A DNA stretch of 64,000 nucleotides from Butyrivibrio sp. CB08 (GTDB taxonomy: Bacteria > Bacillota > Clostridia > Lachnospirales > Lachnospiraceae). Where the stretch lies: assembly GCF_003625485.1 (NCBI RefSeq), contig NZ_RAIR01000010.1, positions 1 to 64,000 on the forward strand, written 5' to 3'. Below are positions 1-7,021 of this stretch, in pieces (within the stretch, counting starts at the first letter, position 1; every line of letters starts with the position of its first letter). A program made the translations under genes and the position numbers. The notes beneath the pieces are model-generated. The model saw nothing but the letters and a program-made list of their open reading frames with translations. It did no database searches and was not told where the DNA came from.

Positions 1-75
1 GAGGTTAGATAGGCACAAGGTGTAAGCATGGTAACATGTTCAGCTGATGTGTACTAATAGGTCGAGGGCTTATCC
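1..75 (+). rRNA. rrl: 23S ribosomal RNA, 3' end (partial)
   Basis: The first ~75 bases match the conserved 3' end of bacterial 23S rRNA, including the run GTACTAATAGGTCGAGGGCT at 51-70. The gene starts outside the window. The exact 3' end is estimated. No 5S rRNA gene is recognisable before the tRNAs that follow. Confidence 0.93.
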
Positions 76-136
76 AAAGAAAGCAAGATAGGATCCAAGA
101 GATTTCAGTGTTCGGTTTTGAAGGTACAAAGAAAGG

Positions 137-156
137 TACCATGCGAGAGCATGGTA
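137..156 (+). other. Perfect stem-loop in the 23S-tRNA spacer
   Basis: TACCATGC and GCATGGTA form a perfect 8-bp stem closed by a GAGA (GNRA) tetraloop. It lies between the 23S end and tRNA-Asn. There is no T-run after it, so it is more likely an RNA processing or spacer structure than a terminator. Confidence 0.6.
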
Positions 157-180
157 TTGTTGTATCATCAGAAGTAATAA

Positions 181-253
181 TCCTCCTTAGCTCAGTCGGT
201 AGAGCATTCGGCTGTTAACCGAAGTGTCGTTGGTTCGAGTCCGACAGGGGGAG
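181..253 (+). tRNA. tRNA-Asn (GTT)
   Basis: The 73-nt cloverleaf has acceptor arms TCCTCCT/AGGGGGA, anticodon stem TTCGG/CCGAA, anticodon GTT at 214-216 and T-loop GGTTCGAGTCC. CCA is not encoded. It is the first of three tRNAs downstream of the rRNA gene and probably part of the same transcript. Confidence 0.97.
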
Positions 254-283
254 CTATAGCGACAGCGTGTCCGCTAAGCATTA

Positions 284-355
284 GGCTCCGTGGTCAAGCG
301 GTCAAGACATCGCCCTTTCACGGCGGTAACACGAGTTCGATTCTCGTCGGAGTCA
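284..355 (+). tRNA. tRNA-Glu (TTC)
   Basis: The 72-nt cloverleaf has acceptor arms GGCTCCG/CGGAGTC (one G-U pair) and a CTTTCAC anticodon loop with TTC at 317-319. The T-loop is GTTCGATTC. CCA is not encoded. It lies 30 nt after tRNA-Asn. Confidence 0.97.
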
Positions 356-361
356 TCATCT

Positions 362-432
362 GGTGACATAGCCAAGCGGTAAGGCATAGGTCTGCAACAC
401 CTTGAGCGGCGGTTCAAATCCGCCTGTCACCT
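362..432 (+). tRNA. tRNA-Cys (GCA)
   Basis: The 71-nt cloverleaf has acceptor arms GGTGACA/TGTCACC, an anticodon loop CTGCAAC with GCA at 394-396, and T-loop GGTTCAAATCC. It is the last tRNA of the cluster, 6 nt after tRNA-Glu. Confidence 0.97.
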
Positions 433-434
433 CT

Positions 435-469
435 AAAAACCATGAATATTCAATATTCATGGTTTTTTT
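435..469 (+). terminator. Rho-independent terminator of the rRNA-tRNA transcript
   Basis: The arms at 435-450 and 452-467 are perfectly complementary (ACCATGAATATT / AATATTCATGGT core), followed by a run of seven T. It ends the rRNA-tRNA operon. Confidence 0.93.
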
Positions 470-470
470 G

Positions 471-479
471 TGCTATAAT
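471..479 (+). promoter_or_regulatory. Extended -10 promoter for the S1-domain gene
   Basis: TGCTATAAT matches a TGn extended -10 exactly and starts at the end of the preceding terminator's T-run. It lies 28 nt before the ATG at 508. No clear -35 is seen. Confidence 0.65.
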
Positions 480-507
480 TTATCTAGTTTTCAATTGGAG
501 GTATGGT

Positions 508-1416
508 ATGGCAGAAGAAACAATGAACGATTTTAAGGATGAGATCGAGAGATCTTTCCGCAAGGTAAAAGAGGGGGATATTCTTGAAGGAACAGTAATT
601 GATGTGTCTGACACAGAAGTTACTTTGGATCTTAAGTATTACACCCAGGGTATTATCAAGGTTGAGGATCTTAGCAACGATCCCAAGTTTAATATCCACA
701 GAGACATAGCTGTTGGAGACGAGATCTCCGCTACAGTTGTCAGCACAGATGATGGAAGGGGAAATATTCTTTTATCTAAAAAGGAAGCAACCCAGGTTCT
801 GTCATGGGACAAGCTCAAGGAGCTTCTTGAGTCTGGTGAGTATGTAGATGTTAAGGTATCTGAAGCTGTTAAGGCTGGTGCAGTTGCATTCCTTGAGGGA
901 ATCAGAGGCTTTATCCCAGCATCCAAGCTTGACCTTAACTATGTAGAAGAGGACAAGATCCCTGAGTTTGTTGGCAAGACCCTTAAGGTTAAGGTAATTA
1001 CAGCTGACAAAGAAAACAACAAGCTTGTACTTTCAGCAAGAGAGTATCTCAAAGAGCAGGCTGATGCCAGAAGATCTGAGATGGTTTCAAATGTTGAGGT
1101 TGGCCTTGTTACAGAAGGCGTAGTTGAGAGTCTTCAGAACTATGGTGCTTTCATCAATCTTGGAAATGGACTTTCAGGTTTGGTTCACATTTCACAGATT
1201 TCTAATCAGAGAATTGCACATCCTTCATCTGTCCTTAAGGTTGGAGATAAGGTCAAGGTTAAGGTAACAGCCATCAAGGATGGCAAGCTCAGCCTTAGCA
1301 TGAAGGCACTTGAAGAGATCGCAGCAACTGAGATAACTGAGGAGAAGATAGAGTTTGAGAGCGAGGGAGAGGCTACAACTTCTCTTGCAGATCTTCTTAA
1401 GAAGGCAGGTTTTTAA
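508..1416 (+). CDS. S1 RNA-binding protein, ribosomal protein S1-like (three S1 domains)
   Basis: A 302-residue protein with three S1/OB RNA-binding domains at about residues 17-85, 100-175 and 190-265. The third is the most typical (EGVVESLQNYGAFINLGNGL followed by GLVHISQIS). It probably acts like ribosomal protein S1, helping mRNA bind the 30S subunit. It is much shorter than the six-domain S1 of E. coli, as is usual in Firmicutes. The ATG at 508 is chosen because TTGGAGG lies just upstream. An upstream in-frame ATG at 442 lies inside the tRNA terminator and has no ribosome binding site. The sirtuin gene follows 25 nt later and may be co-transcribed. Confidence 0.85.
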   Translation: MAEETMNDFKDEIERSFRKVKEGDILEGTVIDVSDTEVTLDLKYYTQGIIKVEDLSNDPKFNIHRDIAVGDEISATVVSTDDGRGNILLSKKEATQVLSWDKLKELLESGEYVDVKVSEAVKAGAVAFLEGIRGFIPASKLDLNYVEEDKIPEFVGKTLKVKVITADKENNKLVLSAREYLKEQADARRSEMVSNVEVGLVTEGVVESLQNYGAFINLGNGLSGLVHISQISNQRIAHPSSVLKVGDKVKVKVTAIKDGKLSLSMKALEEIAATEITEEKIEFESEGEATTSLADLLKKAGF

Positions 1417-1441
1417 TAGTTAAGTCTTGGAGGGCGACAGG

Positions 1442-2197
1442 ATGAGTGATGTTGAGAAATTGTTAGAACTTATTGAAGCATCAGACAATGTAGTTTTCTT
1501 TGGCGGCGCAGGAGTATCCACAGAGAGTGGAATCCCTGATTTTAGAAGTAAGGATGGTCTGTACAATCAGCACGACGTAAGATTTGATATGTATCAGCCA
1601 GAATATCTTCTTAGCCACAGCTGTCTTGTTTATGAGCCCAAGGTTTACTATGAGTTCCACAGACAGAAAATGGACACCAGAAACATTGAGCCAAACAATG
1701 CTCATAAGTATCTGGCAGCTCTTGAGAAGCAGGGCAAATTAAAAGCCATCGTCACTCAGAATATTGATGGTCTTCACCAGAAGGCAGGAAGCCAGGTTGT
1801 CTACGAGATTCATGGTAGCGCCCTCAGGAACTACTGCATGAGCTGTGGAAAAGAGTTCCCGTCTGATTACATTTTTGAATCAAAGGAGCCTATTCCAAAG
1901 TGTAGCTGCGGAGGCGTTGTAAGACCTGATATCACTCTTTATGAGGAAGGTCTTCCTGATGACCAGGTTTCAGGAGCAATTGATGCTATTGCCAGAGCAG
2001 ACATGCTCATCATCGGCGGAACATCACTTACAGTATATCCTGCTGCTTCCTTTATCAACTATTTCAGGGGCAACAAGCTGGTCATCATTAACAGAGATCA
2101 GATTGATGTTAGAAAAGCTGAGAATACTCTGGTGATAAATAGAAAGATCGGAGAACTGTTTACTGAACTTGCATCGCTCCAGGGTATTGAACTGTAA
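1442..2197 (+). CDS. cobB: NAD-dependent protein deacylase (sirtuin, SIR2 family)
   Basis: A 251-residue sirtuin that would remove acyl groups from protein lysines using NAD+. Visible family motifs are GAGVSTESGIPDFRS (about 22-36), TQNIDGLHQKAG with the NAD-binding Asn-Ile-Asp, and the catalytic His in IHGS. Zinc ligands are C-x2-C (YCMSCG) and a closer CSCGG. The C-terminal IIGGTSLTVYPA segment is the usual NAD-binding part. The start is the ATG at 1442, preceded by GGAGG at 1429-1433; a TTG 15 nt upstream overlaps that site and is rejected. DUF951 follows after 3 nt. The cellular targets cannot be read from sequence. Confidence 0.93.
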   Translation: MSDVEKLLELIEASDNVVFFGGAGVSTESGIPDFRSKDGLYNQHDVRFDMYQPEYLLSHSCLVYEPKVYYEFHRQKMDTRNIEPNNAHKYLAALEKQGKLKAIVTQNIDGLHQKAGSQVVYEIHGSALRNYCMSCGKEFPSDYIFESKEPIPKCSCGGVVRPDITLYEEGLPDDQVSGAIDAIARADMLIIGGTSLTVYPAASFINYFRGNKLVIINRDQIDVRKAENTLVINRKIGELFTELASLQGIEL

Positions 2198-2200
2198 TAT

Positions 2201-2374
2201 ATGGACATTCAGGTTGGCAATATTTTAAAACTTAAGAAACAACATCCTTGCGGAAGTTCTGAGTGGGAAGTTTTGCGGGTTGGGGCAGATTTTAAACTAA
2301 AATGCCTCGGCTGCGGTCACCAGGTGATGTTACCAAGGCGGGACGTGGAAAAAAACGTCAAGGGAATTAAATAA
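2201..2374 (+). CDS. DUF951 family small zinc-ribbon-like protein
   Basis: A 57-residue protein starting MDIQVGNILKLKKQHPCG and containing C-x2-C (KCLGCGHQVMLPRRDVEK). Length, the KKxHPCG segment and the LGCG pair fit the DUF951 family. The function is unknown; members are usually found near ribosomal or housekeeping genes, here between a sirtuin and rpsF. The ATG lies 3 nt after the sirtuin stop, which suggests translational coupling. No independent Shine-Dalgarno stands out. Confidence 0.82.
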   Translation: MDIQVGNILKLKKQHPCGSSEWEVLRVGADFKLKCLGCGHQVMLPRRDVEKNVKGIK

Positions 2375-2380
2375 AATCCC

Positions 2381-2409
2381 TTGCTTTTGGAAACGAAGTA
2401 TGGTAACAT
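2381..2409 (+). promoter_or_regulatory. Promoter of rpsF-ssb-rpsR
   Basis: -35 TTGCTT (2381-2386), 17-bp spacer and -10 TAACAT (2404-2409) extended by TG at 2401-2402. The leader that follows contains the hairpin CTACTTG/CAAGTAG (2433-2453). S6:S18 complexes autoregulate such leaders in many bacteria, but I could not identify the CCG-type binding motif here. Confidence 0.6.
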
Positions 2410-2481
2410 ACTACTCTGTGATAAATTCCTTGCTACTTGACTGATACAAGTAGCCAGAGACCAAAAGGAGGTAACAATAGC

Positions 2482-2769
2482 ATGAACAAATACGAATTAG
2501 CCGTTGTTGTTAGTGCAAAGATCGAAGACGACGCAAGAACCGCTGTCATCGAGAAGGTTAAGAGAACTATCGAGAAACACGGTGGTCAGGTAACCAACGT
2601 CGATGAGTGGGGCAAGAAGAAGCTCGCTTATGAGATCGAGAAAATGACAGAAGGCTTCTACTATTTCATCCAGTTCGACGGCGAGCCTACAGCTCCTGCT
2701 GAGATCGAAGCTCGTATGAGAATCATGGATGGTGTCATCAGATATTTATGCGTTAAGAACGAGGCTTAA
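2482..2769 (+). CDS. rpsF: 30S ribosomal protein S6
   Basis: A 95-residue protein beginning MNKYELAVVVSAKIEDD, with the S6 hallmarks VDEWGKKKLAYEIEK and GFYYFIQF. S6 sits on the 30S platform and binds with S18. The ATG at 2482 follows a near-perfect AAAGGAGGT at 2464-2472. It heads the conserved rpsF-ssb-rpsR operon. Confidence 0.98.
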   Translation: MNKYELAVVVSAKIEDDARTAVIEKVKRTIEKHGGQVTNVDEWGKKKLAYEIEKMTEGFYYFIQFDGEPTAPAEIEARMRIMDGVIRYLCVKNEA

Positions 2770-2786
2770 ATAGAAGAGGACGAAAA

Positions 2787-3254
2787 ATGAACAAAGTTAT
2801 TTTATGTGGACGTTTAACAAAGGACCCAGAGGTAAGATATTCACAGGGCGGCGAGCCTATGGCAATCGCAAGATACACTCTTGCAGTTGATCGTAGACGT
2901 GGTCGTAACAATGGCGATGGCGAGCAGACAGCAGATTTCATTAGCTGTGTAGCATTCGGCAGAGCCGGAGAGTTCGCTGAGAAGTACCTCAAGAAGGGCA
3001 CAAAGATGCTCATCACTGGCAGGATCCAGACAGGTTCCTACACTAACAAGGATGGCGTCAAAGTCTACACAACAGAAGTGGTTGTAGAAGAGCAGGAATT
3101 CGCTGAGAGCAAGAATGCATCATCTAATGGTGGCAGCTACAGCGACAACTACAGCAGTTCAAGTGCTCCTGCCAATGATCCTGCACCCACTGCAGCAGGC
3201 GATGGCTTCATGAATATTCCAGACGGAATTGAAGAGGAGCTGCCTTTTAATTGA
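2787..3254 (+). CDS. ssb: Single-stranded DNA-binding protein
   Basis: A 155-residue SSB with an N-terminal OB fold ([41 protein letters not shown]) at about 1-105, a disordered Ser/Asn/Pro/Ala-rich linker and an acidic C-terminal tip ending EEELPFN. The tip is the usual docking site for replication and repair partners. It binds single-stranded DNA as a tetramer. It lies 17 nt after rpsF and 16 nt before rpsR. Confidence 0.98.
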   Translation: MNKVILCGRLTKDPEVRYSQGGEPMAIARYTLAVDRRRGRNNGDGEQTADFISCVAFGRAGEFAEKYLKKGTKMLITGRIQTGSYTNKDGVKVYTTEVVVEEQEFAESKNASSNGGSYSDNYSSSSAPANDPAPTAAGDGFMNIPDGIEEELPFN

Positions 3255-3270
3255 TAAGGAGGAATTAGCA

Positions 3271-3534
3271 ATGGCTTTCACAAAGTCTGATAGATCCGAT
3301 GCTCCTGTAAGGAGAAAGGGCGGAATGCACAGAAGAAAAAAGGTTTGCGTATTCTGTGGCAAAGACAATGTAATTGATTACAAGGATACAGCTAAGCTCA
3401 AGAAGTTCGTTTCTGAGAGCGGCAAGATCCTTCCTAGAAGAATTACAGGCAACTGTGCTAAGCACCAGAGAGAGCTTACATCTGCAATCAAGAGAGCTCG
3501 TCATCTTGCACTTATGCCATACGTAGCTGAGTAA
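3271..3534 (+). CDS. rpsR: 30S ribosomal protein S18
   Basis: An 87-residue S18 with [38 protein letters not shown] and [10 protein letters not shown]. It pairs with S6 on the small subunit. Two Cys in CVFC and one in NCAKH resemble the zinc-binding (C+) form of S18, and H-type residues complete the set. The ATG at 3271 has AAGGAGG at 3256-3262. An upstream in-frame ATG overlaps ssb and is rejected. Confidence 0.98.
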   Translation: MAFTKSDRSDAPVRRKGGMHRRKKVCVFCGKDNVIDYKDTAKLKKFVSESGKILPRRITGNCAKHQRELTSAIKRARHLALMPYVAE

Positions 3535-3553
3535 TTTATTACTTACAGTTAAT

Positions 3554-3592
3554 AACAGATTGAATCGCTTATGTGGTTCAATCTGTTTTTTT
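3554..3592 (+). terminator. Terminator of rpsF-ssb-rpsR
   Basis: AACAGATTGAA and TTCAATCTGTT form an 11-bp stem with a 12-nt loop, followed by seven T. Confidence 0.92.
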
Positions 3593-3663
3593 GTATTCTT
3601 TTATTGCGAATAAGCTCATTCCTTGGTAGTGTAGAAGGATAGAGTAGGAGGCGGGTTAAGACC

Positions 3664-5052
3664 TTGCGTGTAATTAGTGAAAATAAGATAGATAAAAATA
3701 GAATGACATCAACCCAGATAATCGTTCTGGGATTTTTACTGGCAATATTTGTTGGGGCGCTGCTACTGATGATTCCTTTCGCAACAGCTAGGGGGGAAGA
3801 GACTTCTTTTTTGACAGCGCTGTTCACAGCTACAACGTCCATATGTGTAACGGGGCTGGTGGTAGTTGATACGTTTTCACACTGGAGCTTCTTTGGACAG
3901 CTGATAATCCTGGTGCTGATACAGATCGGTGGATTCGGAGTCATAACGCTGTTTTCCATAGTTATGATGATGATGAAAAAGCAGTTCTCCCTAAGGACCA
4001 GGATCCTCATACAGGACTATTACAACCTTGATACAATCTCTGGTCTCATTAAGTTCCTTAGGAGAGTAATAAAAGATACCCTGATAGTTGAAGGGATTGG
4101 AGCTGTACTGTACGCCTTTATATTTGTGCCAAAGTTTGGGCCATTAAAGGGTGTGTGGGTGTCCATCTTTAATTCAGTTTCTGCCTTTTGTAATGCAGGA
4201 ATGGATGTTATGGGACCTAACTCACTTATTGATTATCAGACAAATCTTCCGGTTAATCTTATCACCATGACCCTGATCGTCCTTGGTGGTATCGGATATG
4301 TAGTGTGGTTTGATGTTATCGAGAATATAAAGAGATCTTCAAAGCGCTGGATCGGACTGAGGGCCTTTTGGAGGAGGCTTGAGGTACACACTAAGCTCGT
4401 TATTAACCTTACGCTGTTCCTTATCATTTCAGGAGCGCTGTTAGTTCTTTTGTTTGAATGGAATAATCCTGACACTATTGGAAATATGTCCGTGGGAAAT
4501 AAGATCCTTGCAAGCTTCTTCCAGTCCATAACCTTCAGGACTGCGGGATTTGCAACGGTTCCCCAGGAGGCGCTGACGCCCTCAACCTGCATCGCGGGTC
4601 TTATGTACATGTTTGTGGGTGGATCTCCTGTTGGTACAGCGGGTGGTATCAAGACTGTGACGATATTTGTGGTCATGCTGAATGTCTTTTCATTTATCAG
4701 GAACAGGACGGAGCCCGTTGTGTTTAGCAGGGCTGTGTCGGAAAAGCTGATAAACAAGGCCAGTGCCATCGTTATGTCAAACCTTATGCTGAGCATTGTG
4801 CTTCTGATGGTGCTGATGCAGGTTTGCCACGTGCCTGCGCTTTCTGCAGCTTATGAGATATTCAGTGCTACTGGAACGGTAGGACTTTCAAGAGGATTGA
4901 CATCGAGCCTTAATGTTCCTGGACAGATCGTGGTAATGATCGGAATGTACGCTGGTAGAATAGGACCTATTTCTATGGCGCTGTTCTTTAGCACAGGACG
5001 CTCAGACAAGAACGACATCAGATTTTCAAATGGACACTTCATTGTAGGTTAA
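3664..5052 (+). CDS. ktrB: Potassium uptake channel subunit KtrB (TrkH family)
   Basis: A 462-residue membrane protein of the TrkH/KtrB superfamily, which forms the K+ pore (Na+-linked in KtrB). Four pore-loop selectivity filters are visible around glycine: SICVTGL (59-65), AFCNAGMD (about 175), TFRTAGF (about 293) and TGTVGL (about 402). They fit the four-repeat M1-P-M2 architecture. It is followed 15 nt later by its RCK regulator KtrA. The start is a TTG with AGGAGG 12 nt upstream; the next in-frame ATG (3703) has no ribosome binding site and would cut into the N-terminal helix region. KtrAB is a known c-di-AMP-controlled system, and gdpP lies elsewhere in the window. Confidence 0.93.
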   Translation: MRVISENKIDKNRMTSTQIIVLGFLLAIFVGALLLMIPFATARGEETSFLTALFTATTSICVTGLVVVDTFSHWSFFGQLIILVLIQIGGFGVITLFSIVMMMMKKQFSLRTRILIQDYYNLDTISGLIKFLRRVIKDTLIVEGIGAVLYAFIFVPKFGPLKGVWVSIFNSVSAFCNAGMDVMGPNSLIDYQTNLPVNLITMTLIVLGGIGYVVWFDVIENIKRSSKRWIGLRAFWRRLEVHTKLVINLTLFLIISGALLVLLFEWNNPDTIGNMSVGNKILASFFQSITFRTAGFATVPQEALTPSTCIAGLMYMFVGGSPVGTAGGIKTVTIFVVMLNVFSFIRNRTEPVVFSRAVSEKLINKASAIVMSNLMLSIVLLMVLMQVCHVPALSAAYEIFSATGTVGLSRGLTSSLNVPGQIVVMIGMYAGRIGPISMALFFSTGRSDKNDIRFSNGHFIVG

Positions 5053-5067
5053 GGAGGAGCTCTTTTT

Positions 5068-5727
5068 ATGAAATACAGATCATTTGCAATATTCGGCCTT
5101 GGAAAATTCGGACAGGCAGTGGCTGACAAGCTGATAGAGAGCGGCGCAGATGTTATGGTTGTTGATAACGACCCTGATATCATTGAGGCCTATTCAGCAA
5201 AGGCTACATCTGCCATTGAAGCGGATCTTACAGACCCTGCAGCCATCAAGGCCCTTGGAATATCCAATATCGACTGCGCTGTGGTTGCCATGGGAATGAG
5301 CCTTGAATCCAGCATCATGTGCACCATGGTATCCAAGGAGAGCGGTGTTAAGTGGGTTGTGGCTAAGGCAAGCAACGAGAGAATGGGAACTGTTCTGTCC
5401 AAGATCGGAGCAGACGAAGTCATCTTCCCTGAGGAAGAGAGTGGCATCAGGACCGCGAGGGGACTTATTGCCAGCAACTTCCTTGAGTATTTTGAGGTCA
5501 GTGAGGATATCTGCCTTATCGAGATGCTTCCCAAGGAGAAGTGGGTTGGGAAGTCGTTAAAAGAGCTAAACCTTAGGCAAAAATACGGCGTCAACGTCGT
5601 TGCCATTAAAGACGGAGTTGTTAAAGAGTATGTGGATCCTGATGTTCCCCTTAAGGCGAAAGAAGCACTTCTAATGCTGATCCACAAGAACAACCTTCCA
5701 AAGCTGGATAAAAATATTATTATATGA
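5068..5727 (+). CDS. ktrA: KtrA, RCK (TrkA-N/TrkA-C) regulator of potassium uptake
   Basis: A 219-residue cytosolic gating protein. The N-terminal Rossmann RCK_N domain has GLGKFGQ (10-15) and the acidic residues VVDNDPD (31-37) for nucleotide binding. The C-terminal RCK_C domain covers about 135-215 (EMLPKEKWVGKSLKELNLRQ). It would form a ring on KtrB and open it according to ATP/ADP; RCK_C of KtrA homologues binds c-di-AMP. A strong AGGAGG precedes the ATG. It forms an operon with ktrB. Confidence 0.95.
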   Translation: MKYRSFAIFGLGKFGQAVADKLIESGADVMVVDNDPDIIEAYSAKATSAIEADLTDPAAIKALGISNIDCAVVAMGMSLESSIMCTMVSKESGVKWVVAKASNERMGTVLSKIGADEVIFPEEESGIRTARGLIASNFLEYFEVSEDICLIEMLPKEKWVGKSLKELNLRQKYGVNVVAIKDGVVKEYVDPDVPLKAKEALLMLIHKNNLPKLDKNIII

Positions 5728-5759
5728 TGAACTACTAAGTGATCATCGACGGAGAATTT

Positions 5760-6509
5760 ATGCTAAGTAAGTATCTGATCATTTGCCCGCTGGTATTCCT
5801 TGCGGGATTTGTGGACGCTGTGGCAGGTGGAGGAGGTCTTATATCGCTTCCGGCTTATCTGCTGACCGGGATTCCGGTTCACAACTGTGTTGCCACCAAT
5901 AAGATGAGTTCTATAATGGGAACTTCAGTAACTACAACGAAATACGCCAGGAGCGGTTTTGTGCCCTGGAAGATGGCGCTTTTTTGCGTGCCCTGCGCGC
6001 TTATCGGTTCTGCCATCGGAGCTAACATAGCCCTTATCATTCCGGATAGGGCCTTCAAGATCATTCTGATGATCGTAATCCCTCTTACAGGGCTGTATGT
6101 TCTGACCAAGAAGGATGTGTTTGAATCAAACAAGACCCATTCAGAGGGAGTGACAACTTTGATCTGCGCGCTGGCAGCTCTTTTCATAGGAGTTTATGAT
6201 GGTTTCTATGGGCCGGGCACGGGATCATTTCTGATCCTCATACTGACAGGGATTGGCGGGCTTAAGCTCACTACAGCAAACGGTCTTACGAAGGCCATCA
6301 ATCTGTCTACGAATTTTGCGGCGCTGGTGGTTTTCCTCATCAACGGACAGGTTCTTTTGCCACTGGGAATAATAGCAGGTTGTTTCAATATTGCGGGAAA
6401 TTACCTTGGAGCATCAAGGTTTGAGAAGAACGGCTCAAAGATAGTTAAGCCGATTCTGATAATGGTCCTTACAGTATTCTTTATCAAGCTGGTGCTTGAA
6501 CTTCTATAA
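5760..6509 (+). CDS. TauE/SafE family membrane permease
   Basis: A 249-residue protein with about eight hydrophobic segments. It begins with the TauE/SafE signature FLAGFVDAVAGGGGLISLPA, and the mirrored second half carries FIGVYDGFYGPGTGSF. Members move sulfite, sulfonates or other small organic anions; the substrate here is unknown. The ATG at 5760 has GGAG at 5750-5753. A GTG at 5739 is in frame but lies upstream of that site. It lies 32 nt after ktrA and may share its transcript. A strong terminator follows. Confidence 0.85.
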   Translation: MLSKYLIICPLVFLAGFVDAVAGGGGLISLPAYLLTGIPVHNCVATNKMSSIMGTSVTTTKYARSGFVPWKMALFCVPCALIGSAIGANIALIIPDRAFKIILMIVIPLTGLYVLTKKDVFESNKTHSEGVTTLICALAALFIGVYDGFYGPGTGSFLILILTGIGGLKLTTANGLTKAINLSTNFAALVVFLINGQVLLPLGIIAGCFNIAGNYLGASRFEKNGSKIVKPILIMVLTVFFIKLVLELL

Positions 6510-6518
6510 AAAAGGAGA

Positions 6519-6566
6519 GGGCGGTACTTAGGCATATTTATGATATGCGTAAGCACCGCCTTTTTC
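6519..6566 (+). terminator. Terminator after the ktrBA-permease unit
   Basis: GGCGGT and ACCGCC close a hairpin whose upper part is GGCATAT/ATATGC, followed by five T. It also lies at the tail of the minus-strand gene ending at 6633, but the T-run favours plus-strand use. Confidence 0.85.
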
Positions 6567-6632
6567 ATGGAGGCATGCAAAATGGCATGTATGGGTTTTA
6601 TATAGCAGTGCGCTGGGAAGACGCACGCTTGA

Positions 6633-6806
6633 TCAATGTTCTTTAAGCAGTTCCATTTTGATGGCGTTTTCCAGCATTGTGGAGAACGAAATGGAGCTTA
6701 TTATTGCAGATGGCGTTTCTTCTTGTCCGGACTCGTTTGTCATGGCCATGGCTGCTTCGACGAAAAATCTCATATCCCTTCTATTTGTCATCGCATCTAT
6801 GTTCAT
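6633..6806 (-). CDS. Small protein of unknown function (57 aa)
   Basis: This minus-strand reading frame starts MNIDAMTNRRDMRFFVEAAM and ends MELLKEH. I do not recognise the family. The support is a perfect AAGGAGGT seven nt before the ATG and a palindromic upstream region. The protein is mixed in character, with no signal peptide or long membrane segment; its C-terminal half (SFSTMLENAIKMELLKE) looks helical. It lies alone between a plus-strand terminator and the divergent YitT gene. Two longer plus-strand frames over the same bases lack ribosome binding sites and are rejected. Confidence 0.6.
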   Translation of the reverse strand: MNIDAMTNRRDMRFFVEAAMAMTNESGQEETPSAIISSISFSTMLENAIKMELLKEH

Positions 6807-6865
6807 AAGCACCTCCTTGTTACCAATGAACAATCACCACAACATATTGTATCTTCTGATTTCAA

Positions 6866-6894
6866 TATACACTATATATTCTAAAAAGTGTATA
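6866..6894. promoter_or_regulatory. Palindrome between the small minus-strand gene and YitT
   Basis: TATACACT (6866-6873) and AGTGTATA (6887-6894) form a perfect 8-bp inverted repeat with a 13-nt AT-rich spacer. It lies 60 nt upstream of the 57-residue gene and about 130 nt upstream of YitT. The geometry suits a dimeric repressor; which gene it controls is inference. Confidence 0.45.
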
Positions 6895-6966
6895 AAACAT
6901 TCGAAAAATCCTATAAATTAAATTCCCATAAACCGCAGAATATCTAACGATTAAGCATAAAAGTCA

Positions 6967-6975
6967 TGCTATACT
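6967..6975 (+). promoter_or_regulatory. Extended -10 promoter of the YitT gene
   Basis: TGCTATACT (TGn plus TATACT) lies 46 nt before the ATG at 7022. No clear -35 is visible. Confidence 0.55.
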
Positions 6976-7021
6976 ATATATACATCACGGCCATAGAGCC
7001 AAGGCGGAGAGCATATAAAAC

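Noticed and set aside
76..180. A degenerate 5S rRNA gene (ATGCGAGAG resembles part of 5S)
   Set aside because: The match is only the loop of a short hairpin; the ~115-nt 5S structure does not fit in the sequence.
442..507. Longer N-terminus for the S1-domain protein
   Set aside because: The upstream start lies within the tRNA operon terminator and before the promoter; the protein similarity begins at 508.
3549..4010. A 153-codon minus-strand frame opposite ktrB
   Set aside because: It covers the rpsR terminator and the start of ktrB; no ribosome binding site and no domain.
6636..6921. Two plus-strand frames of about 82-87 codons
   Set aside because: Neither has a ribosome binding site; the minus-strand 57-residue frame in the same place has a perfect one.
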